DNA from: Argentina anserina | Lineage: Eukaryota; Streptophyta; Magnoliopsida; Rosales; Rosaceae | Length of the DNA stretch: 64,000 bases | Assembly: GCF_933775445.1 (NCBI RefSeq) | Contig: NC_065872.1 | Location: 16,120,001-16,184,000, forward strand | Direction of reading: 5' to 3' | Part shown: piece by piece, positions 22,220 through 35,251 of the stretch | Numbering within the stretch: the stretch's first letter is position 1 | How the letters are laid out: the number at the start of each line of letters is the position of its first letter | Program-made: the position numbers and the translations under genes | Notes under the pieces: model-generated | Told to the model about the DNA's origin: nothing | The model's input: the letters and a program-made list of their open reading frames with translations, nothing else | Databases searched by the model: none

Positions 22220-25164
22220 TGTAATAACCCTAAATTTCCAAACAATATTGGGTTAATTTGAATTCTATTAAGTTGTGAAGTTCGATTAAAAAGAACGTGA
22301 TTGTTTGCGATGTTTTGAAAAGAAAAACGGAAACGTTTTCGGAACGATTATTAAGAAAAACGTTACGTTTCCGAACGAATATATCGACTTTTATTCTGTC
22401 GATCGGTTGCGAAAACTTCCTTCACGAAAGACGTAGGGCTCGTCAATACGAGTTCGTGGATATGTGACGTGTTCTAATCGGACGACGTACGTAAAAGTTA
22501 TTAACGTCGGAAGTTAGTTTCCGATTTGGAAACTAGTATAAATAGAGTGTTTATGGATTAGGGTTTCCACATTTAGAAACACTCTCTCTCTCTTCCTTCG
22601 GGCCGCCTCCCTCTCTCCTTTCTCTCCTTTCTCTCTCTTTCTCCCCGATCCCTCTCCCTCTTACTCTCGGCCTCACCACCGATCTCCCTTCACAGGGAGA
22701 CGTGGTCGTCACCGCCTAGCCAGGAAGCACCGCACAGCTCTCCTCTCCAACCCCCGAGCTTGCGACACACAAACTCGCCGCCGAGACCTTCATCGCTCTC
22801 CCCGAGCTCCTTCGCCGACTCTGTGCTCAAGGAAGGCACGCCTCCTCCTTCTCTTACTTCTGGAGCCCTCCACGACAAGGGTTGAACCTCAATCCACCGC
22901 GCGGCCTCACCTCTGCTCGAATCGACGTCGTCGGCCTCAAGCTTCACCAACGACGAATCGAAGCCTCCACTGTTTGATCTAGGTATGAATTGATAAATTT
23001 GACGTTTGTGTGTGATTGTATGATGATTGGGAGTGATTGGGAGGATTTAGGAATTGATTTGGAAGGGTTTCGGAGGAGAATCAGAGGTGTGGAGGAGAGT
23101 GGAGCACTGCCGCCTTAGGCGGCGCATGTAGTGCGTGGAGTAGCCTAGGGGCGGCGTGAGGCCGTGGGAAGGGCGGAGGAAGGAAGGGGAGAGATTTGGG
23201 GCGGCGGTGGTGTGACACGCGCCGTTGGTGGCGTCGGCGAGTGAGCCCCACACACAGCCTACTGGCGGGTGGCGCGTGTGCCCCACGCGCCGCCACGTGC
23301 GGCGGTGTGAACAGTAATGCCAGAAGGGTATTTTTGTAATTTACCGATGTACGGTAAATGTAAATGTAAATTTTATTTACGACGGTAAATGTAATTAAAT
23401 TTTACCTACGGTAAATGTAATTTAAAAAAATTACTTTCAGTAAAAATAAAAAATAATTTGTAAAAAGGTAATTTAGTAAATTTTATTTACTGAGATTGTA
23501 TTTACATTTAAACAGTACGTATACGTACATAAATACGTATATAGTATTTATACGTACAGAAATACGTATATAGTGTTTATACGTACAGAAATACGTATCA
23601 ATTGAATATTTGTACAGTAACCGTGAATAGTAACAGTGAACAGTAACACTGAACAGTAACTTCGTAAAACCGGAAATTGCTGAACAGTAACCGATTTTAC
23701 CGTTTCGGCATTTAAAGGTTTACGAAACGATTCTAAATTCTTTTCTTATCTTTTTAAGGTGATCGTTAAATCGAGGAAAAGAATTATCTTCGGGAATTGT
23801 GGATTTACGCTCAAGTCAATAAGGTGAGTAAAATCTCACATATTTACGAATATACCCTTGCGGTGATTCTAAGATATTTACAAGAGTTTTTAATATTGAA
23901 ATACGACATGTATACAATATAATGGATTCTATATATATTGTATAAATGGTAATAAGTACATATATATATATATATATATAATTTGCTATATTATATACTG
24001 TTATGAATTCATCTGGATTAGGTTAATTCGATGACAAGCATGTGAGTTTAATATCGAGATTGTTTAACGTTTTGTCTTCGGACGTGTTTATAAATTATGA
24101 CATGTATAAGATATAATGAATTATATATATATCGTATAAATGGTAAATAAATACATATATATATATATATAGTTTGCTATATAATATACTGTTATGATTT
24201 TATTGTGATGATGTCATTTTGATGACAAGATATATCGAGCATGTGATTTTGATTTGTACAATATGATGTGAGATTATTGTACGTGATTTTAACATTGAGA
24301 TTGTTAAAATGTTGATTTGTCTTTGGACGTGATCTGGTACAATATGATGTGAGATTATTGTACGTGTTTGGCAAGTCGGAACCTAGCCTTTGGCCGGGCG
24401 AAAGTTACGATACAGTTAGAGCTCTAGTCTGTCTGCCTTAGTACTGCATGTGAGGTAACGGGTGGTTATCTGCTCATGGGTACTCAGTTTGTTTGGATGT
24501 TGGGTAGCGGGTGGCTACCCAATATCGGCGGTGTATTACGAGAGGGGTAACAGATGTGTACCAGCGTTCTTGGTACCCGTATTATAAATGCATTTGGGTA
24601 ACCAGAAGGGTTACTTAATTTCTCATGAGAGCTTCTTTTCATATTTCTTTGGGACAACTAGATGGGCCGTCCATTGACTCATGAGTGCATTTATATTTGT
24701 TTGATTTGTGGATTTTCGTATATGCATTAATATGCAAGTTTTATTTTCATTTTACTCATACGAGCTGTAAAGCTTACCGGGTTTGTGTTTACAATCCCGG
24801 TGCACCAATCCGATGGTGTAGGGGATAACTCTCCAGGTGCTGACTAGTGGAGTTTGAGCGACGACTCCGGAGGCTCGAAGTCGTTCGTGTCCTACTTGTG
24901 GTGAGGTTTTAGCGTGGATTTGTGTGTGAGAATTGGTGTGATTTTATTTGTGAGATTTGTGAGTGATTTGTGAGGATTATTACATTTCCATTTTATGTAT
25001 GGATTATAAATTTGGGTTGTAATAATTGGTTTGTCTGAGTTGTATTGAGTACTCAGAATTGATCCGCTGTGACACTTTAATGATTTCGATTTTATTGAGA
25101 TTATTTTGTGTTTAACGACTTTAGAATTTTGAGTTTTTAAGCTCGAAATTTTGGGGTCGTTACA
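22220..25164 (+). mobile_element. Solo LTR, 2.9 kb
   Basis: Runs from TGTAATAACCC to GGGGTCGTTACA. It has TGTAA/TTACA terminal inverted bases and is flanked by the 5-bp repeat CGTCG. No internal domain or second LTR is present, so it is a solo LTR left by recombination between two LTRs. It has a promoter-like TATAAATA at 22537, a CT-repeat leader, and a GC-rich segment ending in AG|GTATGA at 22982/22983. A candidate acceptor TTTTTAAG|GTGATC lies at about 23758. GAACAGTAA/TACGTA-rich repeats (23310-23700) and (TA)n tracts (23958-23980, 24150-24172) follow. No open frame shows a known domain. Confidence 0.92.
22537..22544 (+). promoter_or_regulatory. TATA box in solo LTR
   Basis: TATAAATA followed by GAGTG and a GGATTAGGGTTTCC leader. 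The truncated copy has TATAAAAAG at the matching place near 17908. This is the likely LTR promoter. Confidence 0.55.
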
Positions 25165-25169
25165 CGTCG
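25165..25169. repeat. Solo LTR target-site duplication, right
   Basis: CGTCG, identical to 22215-22219. Confidence 0.9.
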
Positions 25170-27590
25170 CCTCTGTTCGGAGACACCGGAATCCGCCCAG
25201 TACTATCGACGTTGTCCTTGATTGGTGTTCAAGCAACCAAGGCAAACAACCCAAGCCTAGTCTTAATCGACGTCAATCTAGCTGTCTTGCATCATCACTG
25301 CTTCGATGAGGGACTAGCGGTGCATCCAGCATACTCGACCGAAAGCTCCGGATCCGAGCCGACTTACGAACCCAAAGGACATTTGACCTCTTTAGTAAAA
25401 TTCGAAGGTAATTTAAAAAAAATTCCAACATTTAATAATATTTACTGCTCCTATTTGCTATTTTACAAAAATTAAATAGCTATTGTAAATCTAATTTACT
25501 GGTTTTACAATAAGACTATTTACTTTTGTTACTCAAAGGTAAATTAAATTAGACTCGTATAGTTACAAGTGACTAATCTACATATGGTTGTTTTTACATG
25601 TGATTAATTAATTGTCATTCGCAATTGATCGTGAGAGAAACCGTTTCATATTACGATCATATTCAACGTATGTAAGAACAACCGTATTATATGCAGTTTA
25701 TTTGGCAAACTTAAAAGTAAGATTTAAGTTAGTGTTGCCACTGTCATTAAATTTTCATTCATTTAAATAAAATTATATATGTTATGTGAGCAAAGTACTC
25801 TCTGAATGTTGTGCATGTTACATGCTATGCATATTATCATAATTTAATTACTTAGCATGTCATTAAATCGTAATACTATGATTTAATTTTTTAAGCATTA
25901 TATATTTATACATGGTCATTGGCATGTATCATGAATACGATAATTACTTAAGTTTTCTAAATTACTTAACCATGTTAAATGATATGCTCTATTTGTTGCA
26001 TATGCTATGTTTATATAATTTTTATAATTATATTATTTAGCATATGATATGAGCATTGTCATGATAACGAAATTTCATGATAATTTTATAATTCAAAAAT
26101 AAAGAGAGGACAAACATATTCTTGTGATATAGTATTTTCATGAAGCATCAAAAAATACGACCATTTCAATTCTTGGTCTTGCAATCCGATTTGTATTTCT
26201 GGGAAATTCATTAAATTGTATATCTTTACTATGACAAAGCAACTTCATAAAGCTCCAAAGTGATCATAATGTATTTTGGTATGTTTAATTTTCGTGTAAG
26301 TCTATTAAAAATTTTAGACTGGGAAACTAATAAGTCTTGTACTCTATCTACAGTTGGTTAAACCAACACAACATATATTGGACTCTAAAGAATTTAAGTA
26401 CCGACCTTCCCTAAAAGCCGACCAAGGTTCAACCATGATCGAATTATGCAAACATGTTTTCTTGCACGTAACTTGAAAGCATATTTACAATCTTGAATGA
26501 CAGAAATGTCTCTCAAGACAAAAGAAATGTCTTTCAGAAAAAAAGAGAAAAAATTTCTCAGATCGAACTATGGATAATAATGAAGAAATAACCCTAAAGC
26601 AAAGGGAAAATATTATGAACATGTAGGTTCATACAAACTGATCCATGGCAATTGATAACAATGTACCGTTTGAAAAATGCATAGGGGATATGACATGAGC
26701 AATGAAATGCCCTCTTACAAAAAGAGTAGAGAATAATGAGAGTACGAAAATTTGAAAAAAGTATATTCAATATCAAACTACGAGTAGAAAGCTCCTCAAT
26801 TTTAAGAGCGATACAAATCTATGTCAATTGAAAATGTTTCAGATTTCGAACAGTCTGTCACAAATTTTCCAAGATATAATGGTAATTATATATGCCAAAA
26901 ATTTCGGTATTGCAGTACCTTTGGATTAGACAAGACCTTGATGCAATCGTTGATATACAACCAATGTTATGAATTTTCTCATTGAATTGAGAATATTCGA
27001 ATATTAATATACATGGTTCGATTTTTAATATTTTGACTTTGCGAAGTACTGCATAAAGTAAAACAACTTCACAAAATATTAATATGACATGAATACCTAA
27101 ATGCAAATAAATGCATCATGTGATTCCCAAAAGCAGTAGTACTGAAGAATAATAGTACTATAACGTGGTTAAACCTAATAATATCAGTAAGAATAATTAA
27201 TTTCTAATCCTTTGGGATTCACAAAATACATACCTTATGAGATGAGCATATCGTTTTACGATTCTATCAAATTACTCTAAAGAAATTGAGTTTATATTCA
27301 ATTTTTATGTCCCAACTATGTCCATTTGCACTTTATGTAACAAGAGCCAACACGAGACAAATCGAACCGTTGTACATTAAAAAAATGTTTTTATGTCAAC
27401 GACTTTTTCATGTGAAATGAATAAGTGAGATTACAGTTCACTTGATTTGCACTATCTCTAATAACTGCGAATGTAAACGAGAATTAGAGAAGTTCATAAG
27501 TCAATTTAGCAAGTATATAAGAAATTACTTAATGAATCCAACAACGTCAAAAGAAATTGACATTCGAGATTTTAACATATTTGGGCTTTG
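25170..27590 (+). other. Copia internal region, unrecognised and AT-rich
   Basis: Should hold gag and protease of the copia element, but I recognise neither. The first 250 bases continue the C-rich leader. The rest is very AT-rich, with frequent stops in all frames. Confidence 0.45.
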
Positions 27591-30050
27591 ACACGATTTA
27601 CTGGGATACCCAGGTTGTGATATGTGTCTATATATTAGAGGAGTTACACCATGACACTCATATTTTAGATAAATAGAAGCAAGAACAAAAGAAAAAAAGA
27701 ACTGTGAAAATCCTTAAAATATAATTTTATGGAGGAATTGAAGATGTAATTTCATCCCCAAATTTCGTTGCTCCCCTAAGACGGAACCGTGAAATGTTTG
27801 ATGCAGAAGTATATGCACTAACACCATATTATGCTTCTTATATCCATTGTGATTAGGTATGTAAAGCTAATCATTCAAATCTTATCAATCTCTGAAAGAA
27901 ATTTGGATTGAGATCATCCTATGCAAATGACATGTATTCTCACTGTGTTCAAGGATTGAATCCAACGAAAATTATGTGAATTAATTCAACCCACTTGCGG
28001 ACAGTTTAAATAATTTATGGTGTTAGTGGATGTGTCGACACGCTAGTCATGTGTCATCACACCATTCACTACTAAAACTAATGTTACTTATGCTAGCTAC
28101 AAGCCCACTTGGTCTTACGAACAATGACTAAAGTACTAGTCTTGATATTGGTAAATGGTAATGCGCACCAATCTTTCCGTTTAGGGTAATGTAATTTTGA
28201 CATACACAACTTATTAATCATTAGTTCTTGGCTATCACCTTAATCATTGTCAATGGAATTACAATCCATAACATCGAAAGATCGAAATGCTTGAGCTCGT
28301 TAGGATTGACACGGATCTACAATCCTTGAGCTAAACTAGATTAACCTACGTGCCAAATTGCGACGCCACATCACATAATGGTGAAGTCAACTAATGTGAA
28401 TAAATGTTCTTAATCGAGATGAGCATCCAGATAGTCTGCTATATTGCAACTTTGACAAGCGATCTCTTTTTCCGCTAGATATGTGGAATATCACTTTGAT
28501 AAGACAGTCTTCCCATCGTTAGGGGGAGATAAGAACAAAGAATGTTCAACTGGAACGAAAGGAATTGTTGTGGTTTGTCTCCACTGTGTCTCATCTTGAT
28601 CCCCACTATTGCACAAAGTGATGAGATCACATATATTAGCTGCAAATTGGCTTGCAAGGTTCAATGTCATAAGAAGAAGACATGACGTCACCCAAAAGGA
28701 ATTGGGCATTGCGTTGCCACCATAGATGTTTGCATGTTAACACCATAAAGTGGCATAAATGGTGTCATAGGCCGTGGCTCTCCAAGGAAGAGGGGGAGAC
28801 CACCTTATGTTTGATATATACTCAATTAAAGGAAGAAAGCGAGTTTGGCACAATTGAATCCATTGATCCATAATCTAAAATCCACCTCATGAGAATTTCT
28901 GGATTTTGGTTATCATTGGGGGATGCCTCAGATGTTAGAACAAATCCTTGAATATATATAGAGATCTCTACAAATACAAACCACATGAGGATGTAGGATA
29001 TTGAGTCTTCATATCGAACCATACTTCGTTGAGAAACAACAACGTAGTAATTTTGCCCCAATGGAAAAAAGCGATCCAGCATAAACTAAAGTTCACTAAC
29101 AAAGAGATAGGTATTTGGGCAGGTGAAGCCGACACCGCAAGTGTAAACCCTATCATATATCTTTGTTAGGAAGCGTATGAGAATTAAAAGTATAGACTCA
29201 CCTTATGGCGCAAGGTCTCTCACTGACGTACTGAAATCGATTACGAGGAGATATTATTTTGTAATGGACCACAAAGAGATATTCTCGTAATGGATGTCAT
29301 TGCACTCCACTATCTTATCAGTTTGGTAGTTTCCGAAAAACTGATAAATGCAATTTATGGTAAAATAAGGTATCTCTATGGGGATCAAAATTAAGAGATA
29401 TACATGAAAGTCATATAACAGACTTTATCCACCCAAAAAATGGTTATAGATCACGTAGCGTTACAAAAGGAATTGAAACGTTCACGAAGTAAGATACTTG
29501 ATTATGAATAGGGATCAGATGTGTTATGTCATTGCATATTTAATATGGATTTGCAGAGTCTTTTGATGAACTAAAAAGATGTCGCCATTACAAATCCTAA
29601 GTCAAGAATGAAAAAGATCATTGGGAAGACACAGTGTCAAAATGGATCTTGAGGACTGTAATATTGATGATTAAACCATCAATCGGCTTTAAGCACTCTA
29701 AAGGTTAAAAGTGAGGCTTCCATAGCTCACATGATCAGTCAAAGTCTTTAAAGATAGATATGTTTTCGTCTAATTGAAAGATGACGAATAAGTGTTGGGA
29801 AATGAGATTCCCTATACAAGTGCAAAGACGCATTATTGCACTTAACACAATATACTTGACTCGACCTCTCATTCACTATATAGCTTAGCGTACACGCAAC
29901 AACAATATCTAAAGGTTTAGATGTATAGTCTTTATAAAGAAAAGAGAAAACGATATGATGAGAATGAATACTATTCACGTCGTTGCATTTTTGGCATAAA
30001 GAAATACGTACCAAATAATAAACATGATTAAATATGCAAAAGATATCAAA
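27590..30050 (+). pseudogene. Copia pol remnant (integrase to RNase H)
   Basis: Read through stops and frame changes, the + strand matches the order of a copia polyprotein. It has LGYPGCDMC (pre-integrase, about 27600), PTCGQFK and FMVLVDVSTR (integrase core, about 27990-28050), and HFDKTVFPSLGGDKN (about 28490). RSHISAAN follows at about 28625, then weak reverse transcriptase text (LYGDQN.EIYMKV, about 29370). The last is an RNase H-approach segment (about 29755-29885) ending in YLTRPLIHYIA. Dozens of in-frame stops mean no protein can be made. The short open frames on the minus strand here are shadows. Confidence 0.75.
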
Positions 30051-30249
30051 GCTCCCATGATTAATGTAAAGATCAGGGGTGCAGACATCAAGAGGAGTCT
30101 AACACATATTTGTTAATCTTAAATATAATAGGTGCGTTGTGCTCTTTTTCCCTTCGATCAAGATTTTAGTTTCTCCCATTTGGTTTTGTTACTTGGCAAA
30201 GTTTTTAATGAGGCAACATCTTATGCACCACTATATCTTGAACTCGGCA

Positions 30250-30259
30250 CAAGGGGGAG
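30250..30259 (+). other. Copia polypurine tract
   Basis: CAAGGGGGAG lies immediately before the 3' LTR, the expected place for the plus-strand primer. Confidence 0.75.
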
Positions 30260-30470
30260 TGTTGAAAAAAAAACATCATTAGTGTGCATTCTTTAAAGTA
30301 AATAACGGAATGAGTTAATGACGTTTATGATCAATGGATGTAACGGACCAATCACTATTATGTAGTCTTAATTACCATTGTAATTACCATTTATTCCTAT
30401 TATAATCCTGACCCCTATATAAATGAGATTATCAATGAGATGAGTAGACCATTCAATTTTCCCTACAACA
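30260..30470 (+). repeat. Copia 3' LTR
   Basis: 211 bp, TGTTGAAAA...CCCTACAACA, aligning end to end with 21437-21647. It is followed directly by the duplication ACTCT. Confidence 0.93.
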
Positions 30471-30475
30471 ACTCT
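30471..30475. repeat. Copia target-site duplication, right
   Basis: ACTCT, identical to 21432-21436. Confidence 0.9.
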
Positions 30476-31558
30476 AAAATTTTGTTAAATATAAATTAGA
30501 TAAATATAATTTATTATTATTATTACTATTATTATAAATAACTATGGTATAACCATAATTAATGTAGGATATGTGTCATTAATCTAAGTGGGTGGGCATG
30601 ATGGTAGTCAAATAATGGGTGGTCGACAAATTTGCTTCTAATTGGGCGTACACCATATTTGATATACTTTTCTCATTTTATTTTATTGCAAGTAATTTTT
30701 TAAAATTACCACTGCAAGGGATGCCTCTTCTTAAAAATCATTTGTTAGAGCACTACTATCAATACGATCATAATCATCTTCGGTATTCAGTTTAAATGAC
30801 CCATTCACTTAGCTCTTCATCAAAAGATGATTCAATCATTCTCTCATTTTGACTAGGATAATTATCCGATGCTCAATTAGAAAATGAGAGTGAAATCACA
30901 ATTGTACAATAGACACTCCTTATTAGTAAATATAAATATTTTGTAAAGAAACAAAATATATGTTACTAAAAACAAAAGTTGAGTATTCGTACAAAGAAAC
31001 AAAGAGTGTGTATTATAAAATAAGGAGTGCAAATTTCATTTTTCATGGAAAAAAAAATTAAAATCTGTAATTCTTGAGTTGGTAAATGAGCTGGCTCTAT
31101 CACAGTAGTACAGTTGAAAATGTACTTGTCAAAGAAGTCTCCTGGAAATTACTCGGCTCTGTTTTTTTAAACCTCAACAATCATGGCGTGTAGTATCGTT
31201 TGTCTGAGTCGCAAAGAACCATTGATTAGAGATTGGTATCTTTGTCTGAAACTCAACTCCTCCTCATTAGCAATCCTCCAAATCTCAATGAGGAAACGAA
31301 TATAGAAGCTGTAGGTTTAGAATGATTTGTACCATAAATGGATGAGCCATAGAACAAAACCAATTAGCAGAGGGAAAGCAATTCCATGAATCCTTAATGC
31401 TCAAGTAACTGACCACCCCAACTCTCTCATCATCGAATCGATTCCAATTCAACCGTTTAAACCCTCCATCATCACTTTTGGCGCAAACCAATCAAACCCA
31501 GATGAACAAATCAAAGTCTCATTCATACAGACATTGATGCAATCATTGTATGTGAGAA
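30476..31558. other. Upstream region of the aspartic protease gene
   Basis: AT-rich DNA with no gene. It should contain the promoter and 5' leader of the protease gene. I see no single convincing TATA box, although several A/T-rich candidates lie between 30900 and 31040. Confidence 0.4.
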
Positions 31559-34500
31559 ATGGTGGGGAAGTGGTTGCTGTTAATGTCAATGTTGGTGTTG
31601 GGTTGGTCTGTGAGTCTGTCATCAGCTTCTTTTGGTGATCGGTATCGAGCAAGGAAAGCTTTATTTTCGGCGGAAGGGACGTCGTCTCTGTCGATCAGCC
31701 GTGCACCGTCGTCCGTTGTGTTACCTGTTCATGGAAACGTGTACCCAATTGGGTAAGTGTGGTACTTATGAGGGAAATTGTTTATGCCCTGTAATCTTGA
31801 TCGAAGTGTGTTTTGAAGTCATGGGTTTTATTTGTTTTTGCAGGTCATATAATGTTACCTTAAACATTGGTCAGCCTCCAAAGCCCTACTTTCTCGACCC
31901 CGACACCGGTAGTGATCTTACATGGCTCCAATGTGATGCTCCTTGTGTCAGATGTACTGAGGTAACTGTAGTGCCTGCAATTATTGTTTAAGGCTTAAAG
32001 CTAATGAATTCGGCTGTTCTAGTATTGCATAAGTTGTGAGTAAATCTGTGCAGTGATGCCTATTATATTGATCACTGGAAACCAGAAATGAATTTCATGC
32101 ATTATAACCCAAATGTAATACCCCATTTGGTAATTGTTTGCTGAAGCCAATGTTTCTTTTGCTCAATTCCTACATTTTGTAATTTACTTGGGGTGTGACA
32201 TCCGTTGCTCCCTGATTGATTTTCTTGCTGCAACTGCATTGTGAGATTGTGACCGTTTATGTTAGCTCATTTGCAATTTCTTGATTTTGTTTTGGTTTTG
32301 GTGAATTAGTCTCTGCATAATCCTGCTTATTGTTGAATCTACCATACCACTATGCAATCAGGTCTTAATTCTATTTAATCTCTGCAGGCGCCTCATCCAT
32401 ATTACAGGCCCAACAATGACCTAGTGGTCTGTAAGGACCCTCTCTGTGCATCCTTGCATGCACCCGGTGCTCACAAATGTGACAATCCAGAGCAGTGTGA
32501 CTATGAAGTTGAGTATGCAGATGGGGGCTCATCTCTTGGCGTACTTGTAAGGGATTCCTTTCACGTCAACTTTACAAATGGAATCCAGAAAACACCTTAT
32601 CTGGCCCTTGGGTATGCAACTTTTACCTGCTTTTTTGTTTGGTAGATATCTCATATAACCATGCTAAATTCTGGAGTATGTTGCAATACAACCAGTGGCT
32701 TCAGAAGCAATCATTTCACACCTATGGAATAAATTGTCGTACAGCATTCTTTAGTTTTAACCCCTTGGGGGATTAGTTAGTACAGAATATGACTTGGTCC
32801 ATCTCGTCTAATCTACCTTTCTGCCTCTAGAATTGGGCTAAAGTTAAAGATGCTCTTACCAATAGTCTTTTTCTCTCTGTTGTTATTTTAGTAACCACTC
32901 TTACTTTCGTGGTCACTCGCCAATCCCTAGTATGGCCTAATTCTGACAATTAATGCTGATATGAATTATGAAAGGTGCGTTAGTCTTGGGATAAATCAAG
33001 AAATAGTTGAACGAAAAAGATGAGCATCATGAATCCAGATGAGTACCTTGAGAATATATCTGGAGTTGAAAACAGATTTGATTATGAAATCCAAAAACTG
33101 TCTAATCTATTGACAATTTGAATGCCTCAGTCTGTGGGCAACTTTTTGGAATCTTCATGTTTTCCTTTTGGTCAATAGTTTAGACTTCAAAAGCAAGACA
33201 GAACAACATTACAGCGACATTTGATCTGTATAAGTTTGCACAGGTGAGAGAGTAACTAAGGTCTGACATAATGTCCCAGGACCTTCAATTGTTAGAGTGG
33301 AGAGAAAAGGATATTATGTCAAATTACATTTTGGCAAGAAAGGTTTTCGGGCCGGTAGCTAGTTAGAAAGAGAAATAGCTAAGAAAAAAGAGTAGGGTAA
33401 AAGATAAGGTCTAATAATTGTATATCATAGGTGATTGTTGGACTTATGTACGAGCGAAATTGCAGACGAGGGAATTCAGGTCCCATAATAGTTGCTATTC
33501 TTTTGTTGATTACTATTATTTTTCAATTTTATCTGCTGTTCCAACTTCGAGTTCAATAGCTCCATAGGACTGCCATTATTACTCCAGTAATGTTTTCAGG
33601 GGGAATGGTATATATTAATATATGTATACAAGCTCATGGTGAAAATGTTGTGATATTCTGTTTCTTTTGTTGCCATAGAGTGAGAGCATATAAAGCTGAT
33701 AGGTTTGATCTTTTTATTTAAGAAAAATTAGCAGTAAGGTGATGCCAATTACAAAGTGGAAATCAAGATATTGTATCTCCACTATATCACATTCGAGCAT
33801 ATGTTATAGTGAAGTTGCTTCTACATATGATCTTGGCCATTTAATTGTACACTTTCTCCTACTGCAGGTGTGGATATGATCAACTTCCTGGATCATCCTA
33901 TCATCCTATAGATGGAGTTCTTGGCCTTGGCAAGGGAAAATCTAGCATCATGTCACAACTTGCTAGTCAGGGTCTTGTGCGAAATGTTGTTGGTCATTGT
34001 TTAAGTTCTAGAGGTGGAGGGTTTTTCATCATTGGGGATGACCTCTATGACTATTCACGCGCAGTTTGGACACCAATGTCACCAGATTACTCGTAATGAA
34101 CATTTATTATACCCTGTTCTTTTATCTTCCACAGGTCTTCTGTTTAAACATATACTTGATTGTTCATAATATCTCCAGTGTTATTAATTTTTCCTTCTGT
34201 TTTATATCAGCAAACATTATTCACCTGGATATGCGGAACTGATATTTGATGGAAAGTCTACTGGATTTAGAAACCTACTCACGGTTTTTGACAGTGGGAG
34301 TTCTTATACTTATCTCAATTCTCAGGCTTATCATTTTTTAACTTTATGGGTGAGTTAATTGTTTGTGAAGTTTTATGTGTACATTAAACTATACAGCGAG
34401 ACTTTGTTAATATGCCAATCGGTTTTACCTCCCCCTTCCTTCAGTTACTCAATCCTAACATATAGCATGACCATGTGTTTCAGTCTTTTCATGTATTACT

Positions 34501-35251
34501 GAATCTACGTGTCCATCCTTTTCCATTGTGTTTTTTTCCTTGTTGGTGTCTCTAAACACCAGGAAGTTTTCTTGTTTTTGATACGCTTCATTTTGTAGAT
34601 TGTTATATATAGATACTTATCTGCAGTAACCCCATGCTTCAGTCGTTTCATCATGATTTATTGCCATGTTGTAGTTAAAAAGGGAACTAAATGGAAAGCC
34701 TCTAAAAGAAACTTCAGATGACAGAACTCTCCCACTCTGTTGGAAGGGTCGAAAGCCATTTAAGAACTTACGTGATGTCAAGAAATACTTCAAGTCCATA
34801 GCACTGAGATTTGCCATTGGAAGAAAGGATGCAGCTCAGTTCGAATTGTCCCCTGAAGCTTATCTAATTATATCTGTAAGTCTCACCTCCCTTTTTCTCC
34901 TTATTTATCTTCCTTTAGTTCTTAAATACCAGCATAAATACTGTTAAAAACTGAATGGTACATTGATTTGCCAGTCCAAGGGAAATGTTTGCCTGGGAAT
35001 TCTAAATGGTTCTGAAGTTGGCTTACAAAATTCCAATATCATTGGAGGTAAGAGTTTCTATATATGCACATGTCACGGAACATGAGAACTACCTAAACAC
35101 ATGGTACTGATATTTTCTGTCATCTTCTTATGTTACAGACATTTCAATGCAACATAAGATGATCATTTATGACAATGACAAGCAGATGATTGGATGGACT
35201 CCTGGAAACTGTGACCAACTGCCCAAGTCTAGAAGCTTGAGCTTCTGGTGA
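31559..35251 (+). CDS. Nucellin-like aspartic protease (A1 family)
   Basis: Eight exons (31559-31752, 31844-31961, 32388-32611, 33868-34092, 34211-34349, 34675-34875, 34975-35047, 35139-35251) with GT-AG introns give 428 residues ending in TGA. Residues 1-24 form a hydrophobic signal peptide (KWLLLMSMLVLGW...SSA). The two catalytic motifs of pepsin-type proteases are present: DTGSDLTW with Asp85 (exon 2) and DSGSSYTYL with Asp281 (exon 5). The fold continues with CDYEVEYADGGSSLGVLVRD, LGCGYDQ, DGVLGLGKGKSSI, GNVCLGILNG, NIIGDISMQ and WTPGNCD near the C-terminus. It resembles plant nucellin/Asp1-like proteases without a plant-specific insert, secreted or endomembrane endopeptidases. The ATG is chosen because it starts the signal peptide. 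DPDTGS has Pro where relatives usually have Ile; otherwise it seems intact. Confidence 0.94.

Larger units (their letters stand above)
21437..30470 (+). mobile_element. Ty1/copia LTR retrotransposon, degenerate, with nested solo LTR
   Basis: Bounded by two 211-bp LTRs and the 5-bp duplication ACTCT. After the 5' LTR comes GTTATCAACACG, which resembles the half-tRNA-Met type primer site of some plant copia elements. Before the 3' LTR is the purine tract AAGGGGGAG. The coding remnants, in the + direction, are a pre-integrase/integrase region (about 27600-28400), HFDKTVFPSLGG (about 28490), and reverse transcriptase/RNase H remnants to about 30000. Nearly every stretch of 20-40 codons has a stop. 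A complete solo LTR of another family is inserted at 22220-25164. Without it the element is about 6.1 kb, a usual size for a copia element. Confidence 0.93.
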
